64,000 nucleotides of DNA from Clostridia bacterium (lineage in GTDB: Bacteria > Bacillota > Clostridia > Oscillospirales > Acutalibacteraceae). Location: positions 1-64,000 of the forward strand of contig JAFRPB010000173.1 in the NCBI GenBank assembly GCA_017429345.1, written 5' to 3'. The notes below the pieces were generated by a model. It searched no databases. It was not told the origin of the DNA and saw nothing but the letters and a program-made list of their open reading frames with translations. The translations under genes and the position numbers were made by a program. Shown one piece after another: positions 1 through 10,047 of the stretch. The first letter of the stretch is position 1, and each line of letters begins with the position of its first letter.

Positions 1-74
1 ATAATTTCTCACTCCGTAAAAATTGTTTTATTTCATAGTAATAAACTTCACGGTGAATGTCAAGCGGAAGCGTC

Positions 75-145
75 GTGAGCGGTCGAAATCAGACGGTAAA
101 CGGCATAAAATACGGCGAACGGTAAAAAAACAGCGCCGAACGGTA
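75..145 (+). repeat. Left copy of a two-block inverted motif
   Basis: Two blocks, GTGAGCGGTCGA (75-86) and GCGCCGAACGGTA (133-145), recur exactly in reverse complement at 2390-2401 and 2371-2383. The spacer here is 46 bases and contains two further ACGGTAAA-type words (93-100, 119-126); the right copy has a 6-base spacer. The pair brackets the LRR gene. Nature unknown; a remnant of a small mobile or REP-like element is possible. Confidence 0.5.
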
Positions 146-165
146 GTATTTGTAAAAAAATAGTA

Positions 166-195
166 TTGAAAATAATATTCAAAAAATGATAAAAT
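166..195 (+). promoter_or_regulatory. SigA-type promoter of the LRR gene
   Basis: TTGAAA (166-171) and TAAAAT (190-195) are separated by 18 bases, in an AT-rich stretch 23 bases upstream of the start codon. No other feature is seen in bases 1-165 apart from the inverted motif. Confidence 0.5.
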
Positions 196-217
196 AATAA
201 AAAAACGAGAGGATCGG

Positions 218-2053
218 ATGCTCATTATGAGAAAGTTTTTATTATCGTCGCTGATATGCGTTTGCGGATTGTTTGTCTTTTCCTTCGTCGCGTTTGCGGA
301 AACGACCGAGGACGGGCTGTTTGACTATGAGATCATGACGGACGAGGAAAACGGGGATCTCGTTTTCGCGCAGATCACGAAATACAACGGCGAGGTCGGC
401 GGAGACCTGACGCTGCCGGACGAGCTCGGCGGGTATCCGGTAATGAGTCTTGCAAGCGATTTTCTTTCGTTTCAATTCAACAGCGAACACAACGTTCAGA
501 TATCGGAGCATTTTGATTCGATCAGACTGCCGAAGAACTTAAGCGACTTTACCGTAACGTCATGCTTTAAGTGGACGGAAAAATTTGTCATATCCGAAGA
601 AAACGAGTGGTTTTGTACGGACGAATACGGAGCGTTTTATGATAAAGAAAAAACGTATTTGTATGCTTACCCCGTATTCGGCGCCGCAAAAGAATATTCG
701 ATCCCCGAAACCGTCGTCAGCGACGATTATGTTTACTCAAAATTTATTTACTGCAGATATTTGGAGCGCTTGGTCGTACCCGGGGAAATAAAAAAAATCG
801 GTTCAACCTTTTGTACTTATGCGAACAGCCTGCGCGAACTGATCCTGCGTGAGGGCGTCGAAGAAATAGACGAAAACTGTACCGGCGTCTGCAACGCGAT
901 GGAAAGGGTTGTTATGCCCTCGACGCTGACGAAGATCGGTCATCACGGACTGAGCGGTCTGCGCAAAGTGAAAGAGCTGGTGATCCCGGCAGCGGTCAAC
1001 TATATAGGCTACGCGGGGCTGAGCGATAACAAAATCATGGAGCGCGTCGTATTTCTGGGCGTACCCGATACCGTTGAGTGGATGGGCGGCGTTTTCGGCG
1101 CCAACCCGATGCTGAAGGATATTTACTTCGTCGGTACGCAGGACGAGTGGAACGCGTCGCCGATTGCGCGTTACGTCCCGGAAGGCGTAACGCTGCATTT
1201 CGGCGCGGATTATATAACGGAAAACGACGTGATGATCGACTATAAAGACGCTCTATTATCGCTGAAGGGCGGTTCGGTGAACGGCGGCGCCGCCGGAAGT
1301 CTTTTCCCCTGGGATTTCTATGCGGGCGAATGTGAGATGCTGTCTTGCGCAGCAGATGTGAAACAGATCGGGGCGTACGCGTTCCATGATTTTACCGAAC
1401 TGTCCGAAATCGTTATTTACGGCGACGGCGTGACGGTTGCGAAAAATGCGTTTGCAGGCTGCGAAAAGCTCGATACGGTCGTCGCATTCGGCGATATCGC
1501 GTTTGAGGACGGGGCGCTGCCGGTTGGCGCGGTCGTGTACGCTCCGGCGGGGGCCGAAGTGTCCTGCGGCGGCAGGATCATTCGTTTTTCTTATGAAGAC
1601 GGCGTTCTGTCTCTGAACGGAGAAATCGACACGGACGCCTACGAATTCCTCGACGTCGTCGCTGTGCTTTGCGACCGGCTCGGCACGGTGGAAAGGCTTG
1701 ACGTTTCCTCTCTGCATCTGGACGGCGTGGAGTTTTACTACAAAGACGAAAACGGAAGAAAACGGCGGATCGAGGACGATACGCTCGTTAATGGCACGGT
1801 TATCGTCGGCGTACCGGAAGAGGACGGCGAAGACCGTGAACTGACGTTTAACGAGCTTTGCGAAGGAATTGCGGACGGAACGCTGACCGGTTTTTATTTC
1901 TCGACGGCGACGCAGGAGCACGGCGAAAACATCGATACGCCGGTTGAGCTCAGCTTGGCCGAACGCGTACAGGAATCCATTCAGCGCGTATTGAAGGCGA
2001 TCGTCACGCTGCTGAACAGACTGTTCCGGTTTTTGAAGAATCTGGGGAAATAA
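218..2053 (+). CDS. Secreted leucine-rich-repeat (BspA-like) surface protein
   Basis: A 611-residue exported protein. Residues 1-28 form a signal peptide with a long hydrophobic core ending FAFA-like (VAFAE). The body holds BspA/LRR_5-type repeats, seen as recurring I-P-x2-V and L-x2-I-x-L units such as 'LTLPDELGGYPV', 'VVPGEIKKIGSTF', 'VVMPSTLTKIGHHG' and 'VKQIGAYAFHDFTEL'. Such proteins are cell-surface, often adhesive or of unknown role. The C-terminus (about residues 580-611) is a basic amphipathic helix without an LPxTG motif. GAGAGGA at 207-213 lies close to the ATG at 218; an alternative ATG is at 227. The gene stands alone. Confidence 0.75.
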   Translation: MLIMRKFLLSSLICVCGLFVFSFVAFAETTEDGLFDYEIMTDEENGDLVFAQITKYNGEVGGDLTLPDELGGYPVMSLASDFLSFQFNSEHNVQISEHFDSIRLPKNLSDFTVTSCFKWTEKFVISEENEWFCTDEYGAFYDKEKTYLYAYPVFGAAKEYSIPETVVSDDYVYSKFIYCRYLERLVVPGEIKKIGSTFCTYANSLRELILREGVEEIDENCTGVCNAMERVVMPSTLTKIGHHGLSGLRKVKELVIPAAVNYIGYAGLSDNKIMERVVFLGVPDTVEWMGGVFGANPMLKDIYFVGTQDEWNASPIARYVPEGVTLHFGADYITENDVMIDYKDALLSLKGGSVNGGAAGSLFPWDFYAGECEMLSCAADVKQIGAYAFHDFTELSEIVIYGDGVTVAKNAFAGCEKLDTVVAFGDIAFEDGALPVGAVVYAPAGAEVSCGGRIIRFSYEDGVLSLNGEIDTDAYEFLDVVAVLCDRLGTVERLDVSSLHLDGVEFYYKDENGRKRRIEDDTLVNGTVIVGVPEEDGEDRELTFNELCEGIADGTLTGFYFSTATQEHGENIDTPVELSLAERVQESIQRVLKAIVTLLNRLFRFLKNLGK

Positions 2054-2227
2054 TCGAATGCGTCCGTGAAGACTCGATTGTATATCCTGCGTAGACTGCG
2101 ATCATCCTGCGCGTCGAAGGATCGGTATTTCCGTTTCCCACGGAACACGGAAGTCAGTCAACGAAATAATGCTCAACAAATTATTGACATGTATTGATTC
2201 TATCGTAAATCTATCGATTTTCAGATT

Positions 2228-2256
2228 AAAGCGCTCGTCAGACTGACGGGCGCTTT
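2228..2256 (+). terminator. Likely terminator of the LRR gene
   Basis: A 13-bp stem (AAAGCGCTCGTCA with TGACGGGCGCTTT, one G-U type pair) around a 3-base loop. The following T-run is short, so termination strength is uncertain. Confidence 0.5.
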
Positions 2257-2370
2257 AAAGTGTCAGGAATAGATATGAATTGGTTGACTACAGTAACGTG
2301 ATCTATTTTGGATAAAAGGATGTTTAGGATAATTATAAGCAAAATTGTATCCTTGAATTCTACCTTGATT

Positions 2371-2401
2371 TACCGTTCGGCGCGAAATATCGACCGCTCA
2401 C
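2371..2401 (-). repeat. Right copy of the two-block inverted motif
   Basis: TACCGTTCGGCGC (2371-2383) and TCGACCGCTCAC (2390-2401) are exact reverse complements of blocks at 133-145 and 75-86. It sits where the composition changes to AT-rich. Confidence 0.5.
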
Positions 2402-2488
2402 CATTTATATTAAAAGTAATACTTGTCTTATTAATTTTGTTTTGTTAGTTTTATTTTAATAGATAGTTATTGAAAGGATGTTTTGCGA

Positions 2489-4108
2489 ATGAAAAAAATT
2501 GTTTCTGTTTTAATTGTTTTGTCTGTTTTTGTATCATCGGCTTTTATTTTTTCTTATAAAACTGCCAGTGCTTCATCAATTGATGCTGCATGTGATTGGG
2601 CTGTTGCAGTTGCTAATGACAATTCGCATGGATATTCTCAATCGAAAAGATACGGAAATCCGGATTATGATTGTTCGTCTCTTGTGTGCGGGGCTTTTGC
2701 ACAGGCAGGCTTCGGTGTGGATGCTCAAGGAAATACAAGAACAATGGTAGCAGATTTTCAAAATCACGGTTTTTCATATATTACCAATATAGATCTCTCA
2801 TCTTCTGCTCAGCTTATCCGAGGAGATATATTGTGGAGATCAGGTCACACGGAACTGTATGTAGGGAATAACAAAATATGCGGAGCCCATATGGATTATG
2901 ATGGAAAAGACGGTGATTCGAACGGTAAAGAAATTAACGTTCAAAATTACTATTATAAAAGCTATAGCGGCACCGTATGGCAGGGGATTTTGAGATATAA
3001 CGGTAAACCGATCGAATATGATACTGTAGCGGAAGGAAATTACAGTATTGTTAATGCGGGAAGCGGGAAATATTTGAATGCTTTTGCCAATCCCGGAACT
3101 GCCAAAAAGAATACTGATATTCGTGCCTGTAACGGTGACGGTACGCCTGAACAAAAATTCCGCATCCAATCTGCCGGAGAAAACAAGTATTACATCAGAT
3201 CTCTTTCCAATGATAATCAATTTTGTGTAAATGCAAGCTCCGGAAGCACGGTTAATAATGGCGCGAATGTTCATCTGTGGGAATTTAATGACGTTGCCTC
3301 TAAGTTATGGTATTTCAAACTTGAAAATGGAGCTTATGTTATCTATAACGTAATGAATCCAAGTTTAGTATTGACTGCAGCAAATTATGATCACAGAGCG
3401 AATGTCTGCGTCAGTACATACACAGGAAGTGATTTACAGCGTTGGCAGCTGAACAGCATTAACCCGCATACACACAACTTTTCTTCATCAGTTACCAAAA
3501 ATCCCACCTGTGACGATACCGGAATAAGAACCTTTGTTTGCGACTGCGGCGCATCTTATAATGAGGCTATTCCTATGACGGCGCATACCGTAACTGTCGT
3601 CAGCGGAAAAAATGCAACTTGTACGGAATCCGGTTTAACTGATGGAACAAAATGTGCCGTTTGCGGAATAGTTTTACAGGCAAATCAGGAGATTCCTGCA
3701 TTGGGACATGATTGGGAAAGCGAATTCACCGTTGACAGAGAAGCAACAGAAAGTGAAAGCGGAGAAAAATCGCGTCACTGCACGCGTTGCGATGCGCGTA
3801 AGGATGTTACGGAGATACCTGTCAATAATATAACGCCTCCCAAACCCGATATACAATACGGTGATATCGACGGCAATGGTGAGATTGATATTAAAGATGT
3901 CGTCTTATTGCGAATGTATTTAGTCGAAATTAATAAAGATGAAAGCAGTATTCCAAGTAGCTTCCATTCTGATGAGGCAGATGTGGATTCTGACGGAGAT
4001 ATTACTATAAAAGATTTGGAATTACTCCGTTCATATCTTGAACAAATGTCTATTGAAACCGGTGAATCACCGGTACAACTCGGACCGAAAACTGAGAAAG
4101 GAGAATAA
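2489..4108 (+). CDS. Dockerin-bearing peptidoglycan amidohydrolase with ricin-type lectin domain
   Basis: A 539-residue secreted protein. Order: signal peptide (1-28); NlpC/P60-superfamily amidohydrolase resembling the phage-lysin Amidase_5 group (about 31-170) with nucleophile motif 'YDCSSLV' (Cys62) and 'RGDILWRSGHTELYVG' (His120); ricin B-type beta-trefoil (183-322) with QxW-like ends; two CxxC/CxCG repeat units (328-446); type I dockerin (457-520) with two Ca-loop repeats, D-x-D-G-N-G-x-I-D and D-x-D-S-D-G-D-I-T. The ATG at 2489 is chosen because GAAAGGA (2472-2478) is well spaced; an in-frame TTG two codons earlier is too close. First gene of a cluster with only 6 bases to the next. Role: wall hydrolase plugged into a cohesin scaffold (inference). 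Confidence 0.8.
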   Translation: MKKIVSVLIVLSVFVSSAFIFSYKTASASSIDAACDWAVAVANDNSHGYSQSKRYGNPDYDCSSLVCGAFAQAGFGVDAQGNTRTMVADFQNHGFSYITNIDLSSSAQLIRGDILWRSGHTELYVGNNKICGAHMDYDGKDGDSNGKEINVQNYYYKSYSGTVWQGILRYNGKPIEYDTVAEGNYSIVNAGSGKYLNAFANPGTAKKNTDIRACNGDGTPEQKFRIQSAGENKYYIRSLSNDNQFCVNASSGSTVNNGANVHLWEFNDVASKLWYFKLENGAYVIYNVMNPSLVLTAANYDHRANVCVSTYTGSDLQRWQLNSINPHTHNFSSSVTKNPTCDDTGIRTFVCDCGASYNEAIPMTAHTVTVVSGKNATCTESGLTDGTKCAVCGIVLQANQEIPALGHDWESEFTVDREATESESGEKSRHCTRCDARKDVTEIPVNNITPPKPDIQYGDIDGNGEIDIKDVVLLRMYLVEINKDESSIPSSFHSDEADVDSDGDITIKDLELLRSYLEQMSIETGESPVQLGPKTEKGE

Positions 4109-4114
4109 TTTACA

Positions 4115-7100
4115 ATGAAAAAGAATAAAATCATATCTTTCTTTCTTTCCTTTGTTATGCTATTTACCCTCTTCGGGAGTTCTCTCAGTAAAGTGGTTGT
4201 TTCCAATGCGGCAAATCACTCGCAGGATGAAGCTGTCGCGTGGGCGCGGGCGCAAGCGAGCAATCCTCGTGATTTTGACGGATGTAACGGCGTTCAATGT
4301 GTTGATTTGATATTTTGGTATTATCAGTATCTGGGAGTTCCGGTAGTTTACGGCAACGGCTGTGATTTTGCTTGGAATACGCTCCCGAGCGGATGGACCC
4401 GTATAGCAAATTATAACGGATTTATTCCACAGCCGGGAGATATTGCAGTCTGGACTTATGCCAGCAGTTCTTATGGACATGTAGCGATCGTATTATCTGC
4501 AACAGCGTCAAATATGACCGTCGCTGAGTTTTTAGGCTCTTCTCATACGGGCAGAGTTAATGTATATACATATCGTTATGGTACATTTTACGGTGTCGTC
4601 AGACCCGATTTTACCACTCCGCCTGAGATTACGTTTTCTGATATAAAAGAGGGAGTATATAGCTTTGTCAATAAAAGCAGCGGATTATATTTGAATGCGC
4701 TGGCATATGCTGGACAGGCAAATACTTCAACTAGAATATGCACATCTGTTGCAGACGGTACAGCTGAACAGAAGTTCAGAGTGCAAAGTGCTGGGAATAA
4801 ACAATATTACTTGCGTTGTCAGTCAAACGGAAATGAGTATTGCGTTAACGCATATTCTCCGAATGATGTTGTCAATGCGGGGGCATATACGCATCTTTAT
4901 AATTTTAATTCGAATGCGTCAAAGCTTTGGAAATTCCAGGAGGAAAACGGGTATTACATTATTTATAATGCGTTGAATCCTTCAGTAGTTCTGACTGCGG
5001 CAAGTAACAATGCGCGTGCTTCGGTTACCGTTGAGTATAAAAACGGAAGTGATCTTCAAAAATGGAAAATCGAAGGTTTGCAGACAGTTCCGAAACCGTC
5101 TAATGCAAAAGCGACGGCTGACAAGACACGCGTTCAGGTCGGCTCGAGTATCAATTTCTCTTTTTCTGCGGATAATGTTACCGATTATTGTATCGGGCTT
5201 GACAGAAACGGTTCCAGAATATTTACAAGCGGCGTTAATTCTTCGTATTCCTATAAGTGTGATCAGCCCGGTTTTTATTCTGCTTATGTGACTTGTTCAA
5301 ATGCATCAGGGAGCGTAGACAGCAACCGAGTGTATTGGGTTGTTTATGATAACGCGAAAAGTGATTTTTATGCATATATTATTAAGCAGGATACCTGGAA
5401 GCATGTTGAAAATGCTGTTGCAAACGTTCAGATAGCAAATAAAGGTAATGATTCTTTTGATCCGAAACAGGTTTGGCATTTTGTGAAGCAGCCGGACGGC
5501 AGTTTCAAGATAATCAATGAATACAACGGTAAGCTTTTGGATGTTGAGAATGTCGGAACTGCCAATAATACCAATGTTTCAACCTACTTAGACAACGGAG
5601 GAAAGAATCAACGTTGGTATCTTGTTACTTTCGATAATGCAACATATATTGTGCCGTCGTATGTGGATAAGGTTTTGGATGTATCGAATAATAATAATAA
5701 TCCCGGAGCAAATATTGCAATATATGATTTTAACGGATCTACTGCCCAGAGATTTGCAGTATATGATCTGGTGAATGATAAAACCGATTATAAAAAACCG
5801 GCAGCGCCGGATAAACCGGTAGTTTCGGTAACCCCCGGGAATGCCGGAAAGAGAACTGTGATCACATGGACAGAATCTGCGACAAAGGGTTCTTTTGATG
5901 AAAGAAAGTATAAACTCAATATGAAGCAAGAAGGATCGGATTTATCGCTTTTTGCGTTCATGAGCTTTACCGGTACTCAAGCCGAAGTTCCGATTCCGTT
6001 GGGAAGCGGTCGTTATTATGTATCAGTTTTAGCCTATAACACAAAATATGACAACTACTATACTGAGAGCGATAAGATTTCATTTGAAATCAAGGACTGC
6101 AATCACGTATGGGATAGTGGAGAAGTTACAAAAAACGCGACCTGTACGGAAGCAGGAGAAAAAATCCTTACTTGTACATTGTGCGGAGAAACCAAAAAAG
6201 AGGAAATCCCCGCATCGGGACATTCATGGTCAGATGAATGGGTGATTGATCGTGCCGCAACTGAAATAGAAACAGGCGAAAAGTCGCATCATTGTGTTTA
6301 TTGTGGTGAGAGAAAGGATATTACCGTTATTGATAAAATAAATACAACGGAATATCCCGAGCCGGTGGAATTCAGCGCTTCGGCGTCGCAGATTTCCGAT
6401 GCATTTTTCAATATCGCATGGCAGGTTAATAAAAATGCAGGTCAGGATGTTGAATATATGGATGCCCGCGTTTGGGTTGACGGCGCAGATCGACCGGAAA
6501 ATCCGGATTGCATTGTCGAATCTGCTATGGTCGGCGTAAAAGATGAGACTTGTTTCGGAAGCGCTGTAGCGGTTGGCATTGGCAGTGAAATCGATATCGT
6601 GTTAGAGCGGAACGTCATATACAGATTTGAGATGAATACCGTTATCGATGGTAAAACCTATACTGTCACAGATACTTTCTCATTGGATAACGGAAGTGTT
6701 CAGTTGTCATTGTTCCCGGAAAATGCTTTTTATCTCGGCGCAACTGACAGTTCGGTATACGACAATACGGTATCGGTTGACGTTATTCTGAATAACAATC
6801 CCGGAATTGCCGGTATGGTCGTATCCATGAATTATAATCCTGAGATATTAGAGATTACAGGCTTGAAAAAAGGTGATGTGTTTGATTCTATAACCGGTGC
6901 AGGTGATAAAAATATTGTTCTTGACAATGCGACAAACACAACGGATACCGGTATTCTCTTTACTGTTGATTTCCGCTTAAAAGATGCAGACAGAATTGAT
7001 GATTCTTTTGTCGGCGTCAATATCGACTCTTGTGTCGCGATAAACGGTTCCGGCGAAAATACGAAGATTGTTGACGTTGATTATGTGGCTGTTCCAGGCG

Positions 7101-8134
7101 TAATGATTCCGATTATTATGGTTACACCCAAGTTTACAACGGAAATCTTAATGGAAGCGTTTCTTGAAAATAATTATTTGCTTCATGAATCTCCGTCATT
7201 CTATTCTCTGATTGAAAATACCGATGAAAACGGAATCTTACTGGATGCCGAAGGTGTTTATTCGATTGTATTTTCAGATATTGACGAAGACGCAGAAGAT
7301 GAGCTTATCGCGTTTGTTTTGGTTGATGATGTATCTTCGTTAACCGGTAAACCTGTTCAACAGCTTAGAATTGAAGTCTACGACTTGGATGAAAACGGAC
7401 TTGTTGTAAAGAGTCAGTATTGTCCGGAAGGGTTTAATACAGATTATTTATATGAGTTAGACGGGTCTTATCATCTCTATGTGACATTGGATAACGGAAA
7501 AATAATTCTGCTTAAAATGTTTTCATATGATCAATATGAGTATGATTATCGTGTTTTGTCATATAAAGATGGTTTGTTTGAGAATGAGAATTCATACAAA
7601 TTCTTTTCCTACAGTGTTGAAAATGAGACCGTTTTCAATGTGACGCATGACAATACGGTTCTCGAAGCATCTGTCGGCAGCGAAGAAGCGAAAAAAATAA
7701 TTGCCGATATAAAAACCGACCTAAAAGATTTTGTAACGGATCTTGAATTATTCCCGCTGGATGAAAACGGAGATATTATTGATTATTACGCGTTCTCCGA
7801 AAACAGCATGTTTGAGATGTGTCGAGAGACTGATGTTGAAAATGGCATTGATTCCTTTGTTGTGCTTGATAGCTCGGACTCTATCAGATCGTATTCCGAT
7901 TACATTGATCTTTTAAGAGAACCGAGAAACAAGGTAAGTACACGCGGAGATTTTGACGGAAACGGACAGGTTGACAGCGATGATGCAATCTATTTGCTGT
8001 ATTATACGTTCTTGCCGGAAAAATATCCGATTGATCAGGACGGAGACGTTGACGAAAACGGATATATCGACAGCGACGATGCGATTTATCTGCTTTACTA
8101 TACATTCCTGCCTGATAAATATCCGCTGAAATAA
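4115..8134 (+). CDS. CHAP amidase/ricin protein carrying both a cohesin and a dockerin
   Basis: A 1339-residue modular secreted protein. Order by residue: signal peptide (1-33); CHAP cysteine peptidase (about 36-166) with Cys62 in 'VQCVDLIFWYY' and His122 in 'GHVAIV'; ricin beta-trefoil (178-320); Ig-like domain (326-412); second ricin-like trefoil (417-552); fibronectin III-like domain (562-660); CxxC repeats (662-740); an all-beta domain (745-860); a cohesin-like domain (about 863-995, 'GIAGMVVSMNYNPEILEITG'); an undefined acidic region (1000-1265); dockerin (1277-1339) with two D-x-D/N-G-x-I/V-D-S-D-D-A repeats and identical 'AIYLLYYTFLP' helices. AAAGGAG lies 11 bases before the ATG. Cohesin and dockerin on one polypeptide make it an adaptor as well as an enzyme. 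AT-rich coding unlike the surroundings. Confidence 0.8.
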   Translation: MKKNKIISFFLSFVMLFTLFGSSLSKVVVSNAANHSQDEAVAWARAQASNPRDFDGCNGVQCVDLIFWYYQYLGVPVVYGNGCDFAWNTLPSGWTRIANYNGFIPQPGDIAVWTYASSSYGHVAIVLSATASNMTVAEFLGSSHTGRVNVYTYRYGTFYGVVRPDFTTPPEITFSDIKEGVYSFVNKSSGLYLNALAYAGQANTSTRICTSVADGTAEQKFRVQSAGNKQYYLRCQSNGNEYCVNAYSPNDVVNAGAYTHLYNFNSNASKLWKFQEENGYYIIYNALNPSVVLTAASNNARASVTVEYKNGSDLQKWKIEGLQTVPKPSNAKATADKTRVQVGSSINFSFSADNVTDYCIGLDRNGSRIFTSGVNSSYSYKCDQPGFYSAYVTCSNASGSVDSNRVYWVVYDNAKSDFYAYIIKQDTWKHVENAVANVQIANKGNDSFDPKQVWHFVKQPDGSFKIINEYNGKLLDVENVGTANNTNVSTYLDNGGKNQRWYLVTFDNATYIVPSYVDKVLDVSNNNNNPGANIAIYDFNGSTAQRFAVYDLVNDKTDYKKPAAPDKPVVSVTPGNAGKRTVITWTESATKGSFDERKYKLNMKQEGSDLSLFAFMSFTGTQAEVPIPLGSGRYYVSVLAYNTKYDNYYTESDKISFEIKDCNHVWDSGEVTKNATCTEAGEKILTCTLCGETKKEEIPASGHSWSDEWVIDRAATEIETGEKSHHCVYCGERKDITVIDKINTTEYPEPVEFSASASQISDAFFNIAWQVNKNAGQDVEYMDARVWVDGADRPENPDCIVESAMVGVKDETCFGSAVAVGIGSEIDIVLERNVIYRFEMNTVIDGKTYTVTDTFSLDNGSVQLSLFPENAFYLGATDSSVYDNTVSVDVILNNNPGIAGMVVSMNYNPEILEITGLKKGDVFDSITGAGDKNIVLDNATNTTDTGILFTVDFRLKDADRIDDSFVGVNIDSCVAINGSGENTKIVDVDYVAVPGVMIPIIMVTPKFTTEILMEAFLENNYLLHESPSFYSLIENTDENGILLDAEGVYSIVFSDIDEDAEDELIAFVLVDDVSSLTGKPVQQLRIEVYDLDENGLVVKSQYCPEGFNTDYLYELDGSYHLYVTLDNGKIILLKMFSYDQYEYDYRVLSYKDGLFENENSYKFFSYSVENETVFNVTHDNTVLEASVGSEEAKKIIADIKTDLKDFVTDLELFPLDENGDIIDYYAFSENSMFEMCRETDVENGIDSFVVLDSSDSIRSYSDYIDLLREPRNKVSTRGDFDGNGQVDSDDAIYLLYYTFLPEKYPIDQDGDVDENGYIDSDDAIYLLYYTFLPDKYPLK

Positions 8135-8158
8135 CGAAAGCAAAAAGGAGGCTTGAAA

Positions 8159-9973
8159 ATGTGTAAGAGAATCTTATCTTCAGCATTAGTTATTATTTTT
8201 GTTTTATTAAGCTTCAATTTGACTGTGTTTGCGCATGGTTTTTCCGCGGTTTTTTCAAGTGCTGCCGGAAAGCCGGGTGAAACCGTTGAAATCAAATTAT
8301 CACTGACAAACGATCAGCCTGTAAAGAGTCTTGCATATACCGATTTGGATTTTGACGCCGAAGCGTTAACATTTGTTCAAGGCGATTGGAATGTTGACGG
8401 TGCAATTATCAACAGCGCAAAATCAGAAGAGGGTGTAATGGCAAAAACAGAAAGTTCTGTTATATCGGGCGAAATATTGACTTTGAAGTTCGAAATTAAT
8501 AAAGACGCTTCCGGCGGCGAGTATAAAATAAAAGCTAATATTAACGCGAACGGCAAAGCACTGAGCGCGATTGCTTCCCCCGGAACAATTACCGTCAATG
8601 CGGAAAATAAAAATCCGCAGCCGAGCTTTAAAGGACAATTTGAGAATGTCAGCGGAAAAAGCGGCGATAAAATCGAAATAAAACTGAATTTGATAAATGA
8701 ATCAGCTGTTAAATCAATTGCGTACACTGATTTAAAATTCGACAGCGATGTGCTGACCTTTATTAAAGGCGAGTGGAACGTTGAAAATGCTACAATGTGT
8801 CCGGCAAACGCTTCGGAAGGAGCCGTTGCGATTCAGGAAGCAAAAGTTCTTTCTGGCGAAATTCTTACTCTTGTGTTTAAAATAAATGAAAATGTAAGCA
8901 GCGGCGATTATTATGTAACCGCAAACATTTCCGCCGACGGCAATAAACTGAAGTCGGACGGTGTTACGTGCAAAGTAAATGTTGAAACATCCGTTCCTTG
9001 GGGCGTCTTTTCAGGGGTCTTTCTGAATACAGGCGGATATCCCGGGGATATGGTAAATGTGGTAATGCAATTATCAAATGAAAACTCGATAAAGTCATTG
9101 GCGTATATGAATTTAACATTTGATAAAAATGCATTAACATTTATAAAAGGTTCCTGGAATATTGAAAATGCAGTTATTGAAGCTGCAAATGAATCAGAAG
9201 GAGCAGTAGCGGTTTCCGAGGCTCAGATCCTGTTGGGGAATGTACTGACGCTGACATTCAAGATTAATGATAATGCCAGTGAAGGAGCTTATGAGATCAA
9301 TGCGGATCTTTCAACCGGAGGAAATAAACTGATTGCAAAAATAGATACGGCAACGGTGACAGTTTATCCGGAAATCAAAGAGAGAGGACCGGAGCTGCCG
9401 GATCCCACAGTGGAACTGGACCCCCAGTCGGTGAAAATCGGTTATGACAGCTTCACGTACGTATTTAATATCGAAAAAGACGAGACGCAGAAGATGACCG
9501 GCTATACCCTGACGGTCAATGACAGAAACAACAAGGAGCTCGCAAACGGAACCTTCTCGGCGAATTATACGGATAAAGGCGAAAAGAAAATTACCGTGAC
9601 GATTGATTCGAAGAAGGATATGCCGAAGCTTGTGATCGAGCCCGGGAAATCGTATCATTATACATTCACAGTTACGATTGACGGCAAAGAGTATAAAATG
9701 ATGAGCGTATTCACGACAAATGCGAAACCGGTCGATCCCGGTCCCGGTGATAACAGCGGGAAGGACAATCCGTCGGTATTGTATGGTGATATAACCGGGG
9801 ATGGTGAAATAGATATTTTAGATGTAATTACGTTGCGTCGATATTTGGCAAAGTGGAATGTCAAAATCGTTGATGCTAATGCGGATGTAAACAAAGATGG
9901 TGAGATTGATATCTTAGATGTTATCAAACTTAGAAGATATTTGGCAAATTGGAATGTTGTCCTCGGTGAATAG
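8159..9973 (+). CDS. Scaffoldin: three cohesins and a C-terminal dockerin
   Basis: A 604-residue secreted protein with no catalytic domain. Signal peptide 1-25; three homologous cohesin-type domains (about 27-148, 155-278, 282-410), each with the pattern G-x2-V-x-I-K-L-x-L, 'VKSLAYTDLDFD..ALTF', 'GEILTLKF'; an Ig/FnIII-like spacer (about 420-530); dockerin 542-604 with paired loops 'DGEIDILDV' and helices 'TLRRYLAKWNV'/'KLRRYLANWNV'. Cohesins bind dockerins of partner proteins, and the dockerin should bind a cohesin elsewhere, so this is an adaptor or primary scaffoldin by architecture. AAGGAGG (8145-8151) sets the ATG at 8159. The spacer part (about 9370-9770) is visibly richer in GC than the cohesin parts. 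Confidence 0.82.
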   Translation: MCKRILSSALVIIFVLLSFNLTVFAHGFSAVFSSAAGKPGETVEIKLSLTNDQPVKSLAYTDLDFDAEALTFVQGDWNVDGAIINSAKSEEGVMAKTESSVISGEILTLKFEINKDASGGEYKIKANINANGKALSAIASPGTITVNAENKNPQPSFKGQFENVSGKSGDKIEIKLNLINESAVKSIAYTDLKFDSDVLTFIKGEWNVENATMCPANASEGAVAIQEAKVLSGEILTLVFKINENVSSGDYYVTANISADGNKLKSDGVTCKVNVETSVPWGVFSGVFLNTGGYPGDMVNVVMQLSNENSIKSLAYMNLTFDKNALTFIKGSWNIENAVIEAANESEGAVAVSEAQILLGNVLTLTFKINDNASEGAYEINADLSTGGNKLIAKIDTATVTVYPEIKERGPELPDPTVELDPQSVKIGYDSFTYVFNIEKDETQKMTGYTLTVNDRNNKELANGTFSANYTDKGEKKITVTIDSKKDMPKLVIEPGKSYHYTFTVTIDGKEYKMMSVFTTNAKPVDPGPGDNSGKDNPSVLYGDITGDGEIDILDVITLRRYLAKWNVKIVDANADVNKDGEIDILDVIKLRRYLANWNVVLGE

Positions 9974-10047
9974 GTCATATTAAGTATTTCTTTGTTGTTT
10001 TAAATGCAGCTTAAATATTTCAGTAAAAATGAGAGGTTTATTGTAAA

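Larger units (their letters stand above)
2054..2488. other. Intergenic region between the LRR gene and the cohesin/dockerin cluster
   Basis: No gene is seen in these 435 bases. They contain a weak hairpin near 2133-2150 (TTCCGT/ACGGAA), a strong hairpin at 2228-2256, the right copy of the inverted motif at 2371-2401, and then a very AT-rich leader before the next start codon. Base composition drops sharply after about 2400, marking the edge of the AT-rich cluster. Confidence 0.6.
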
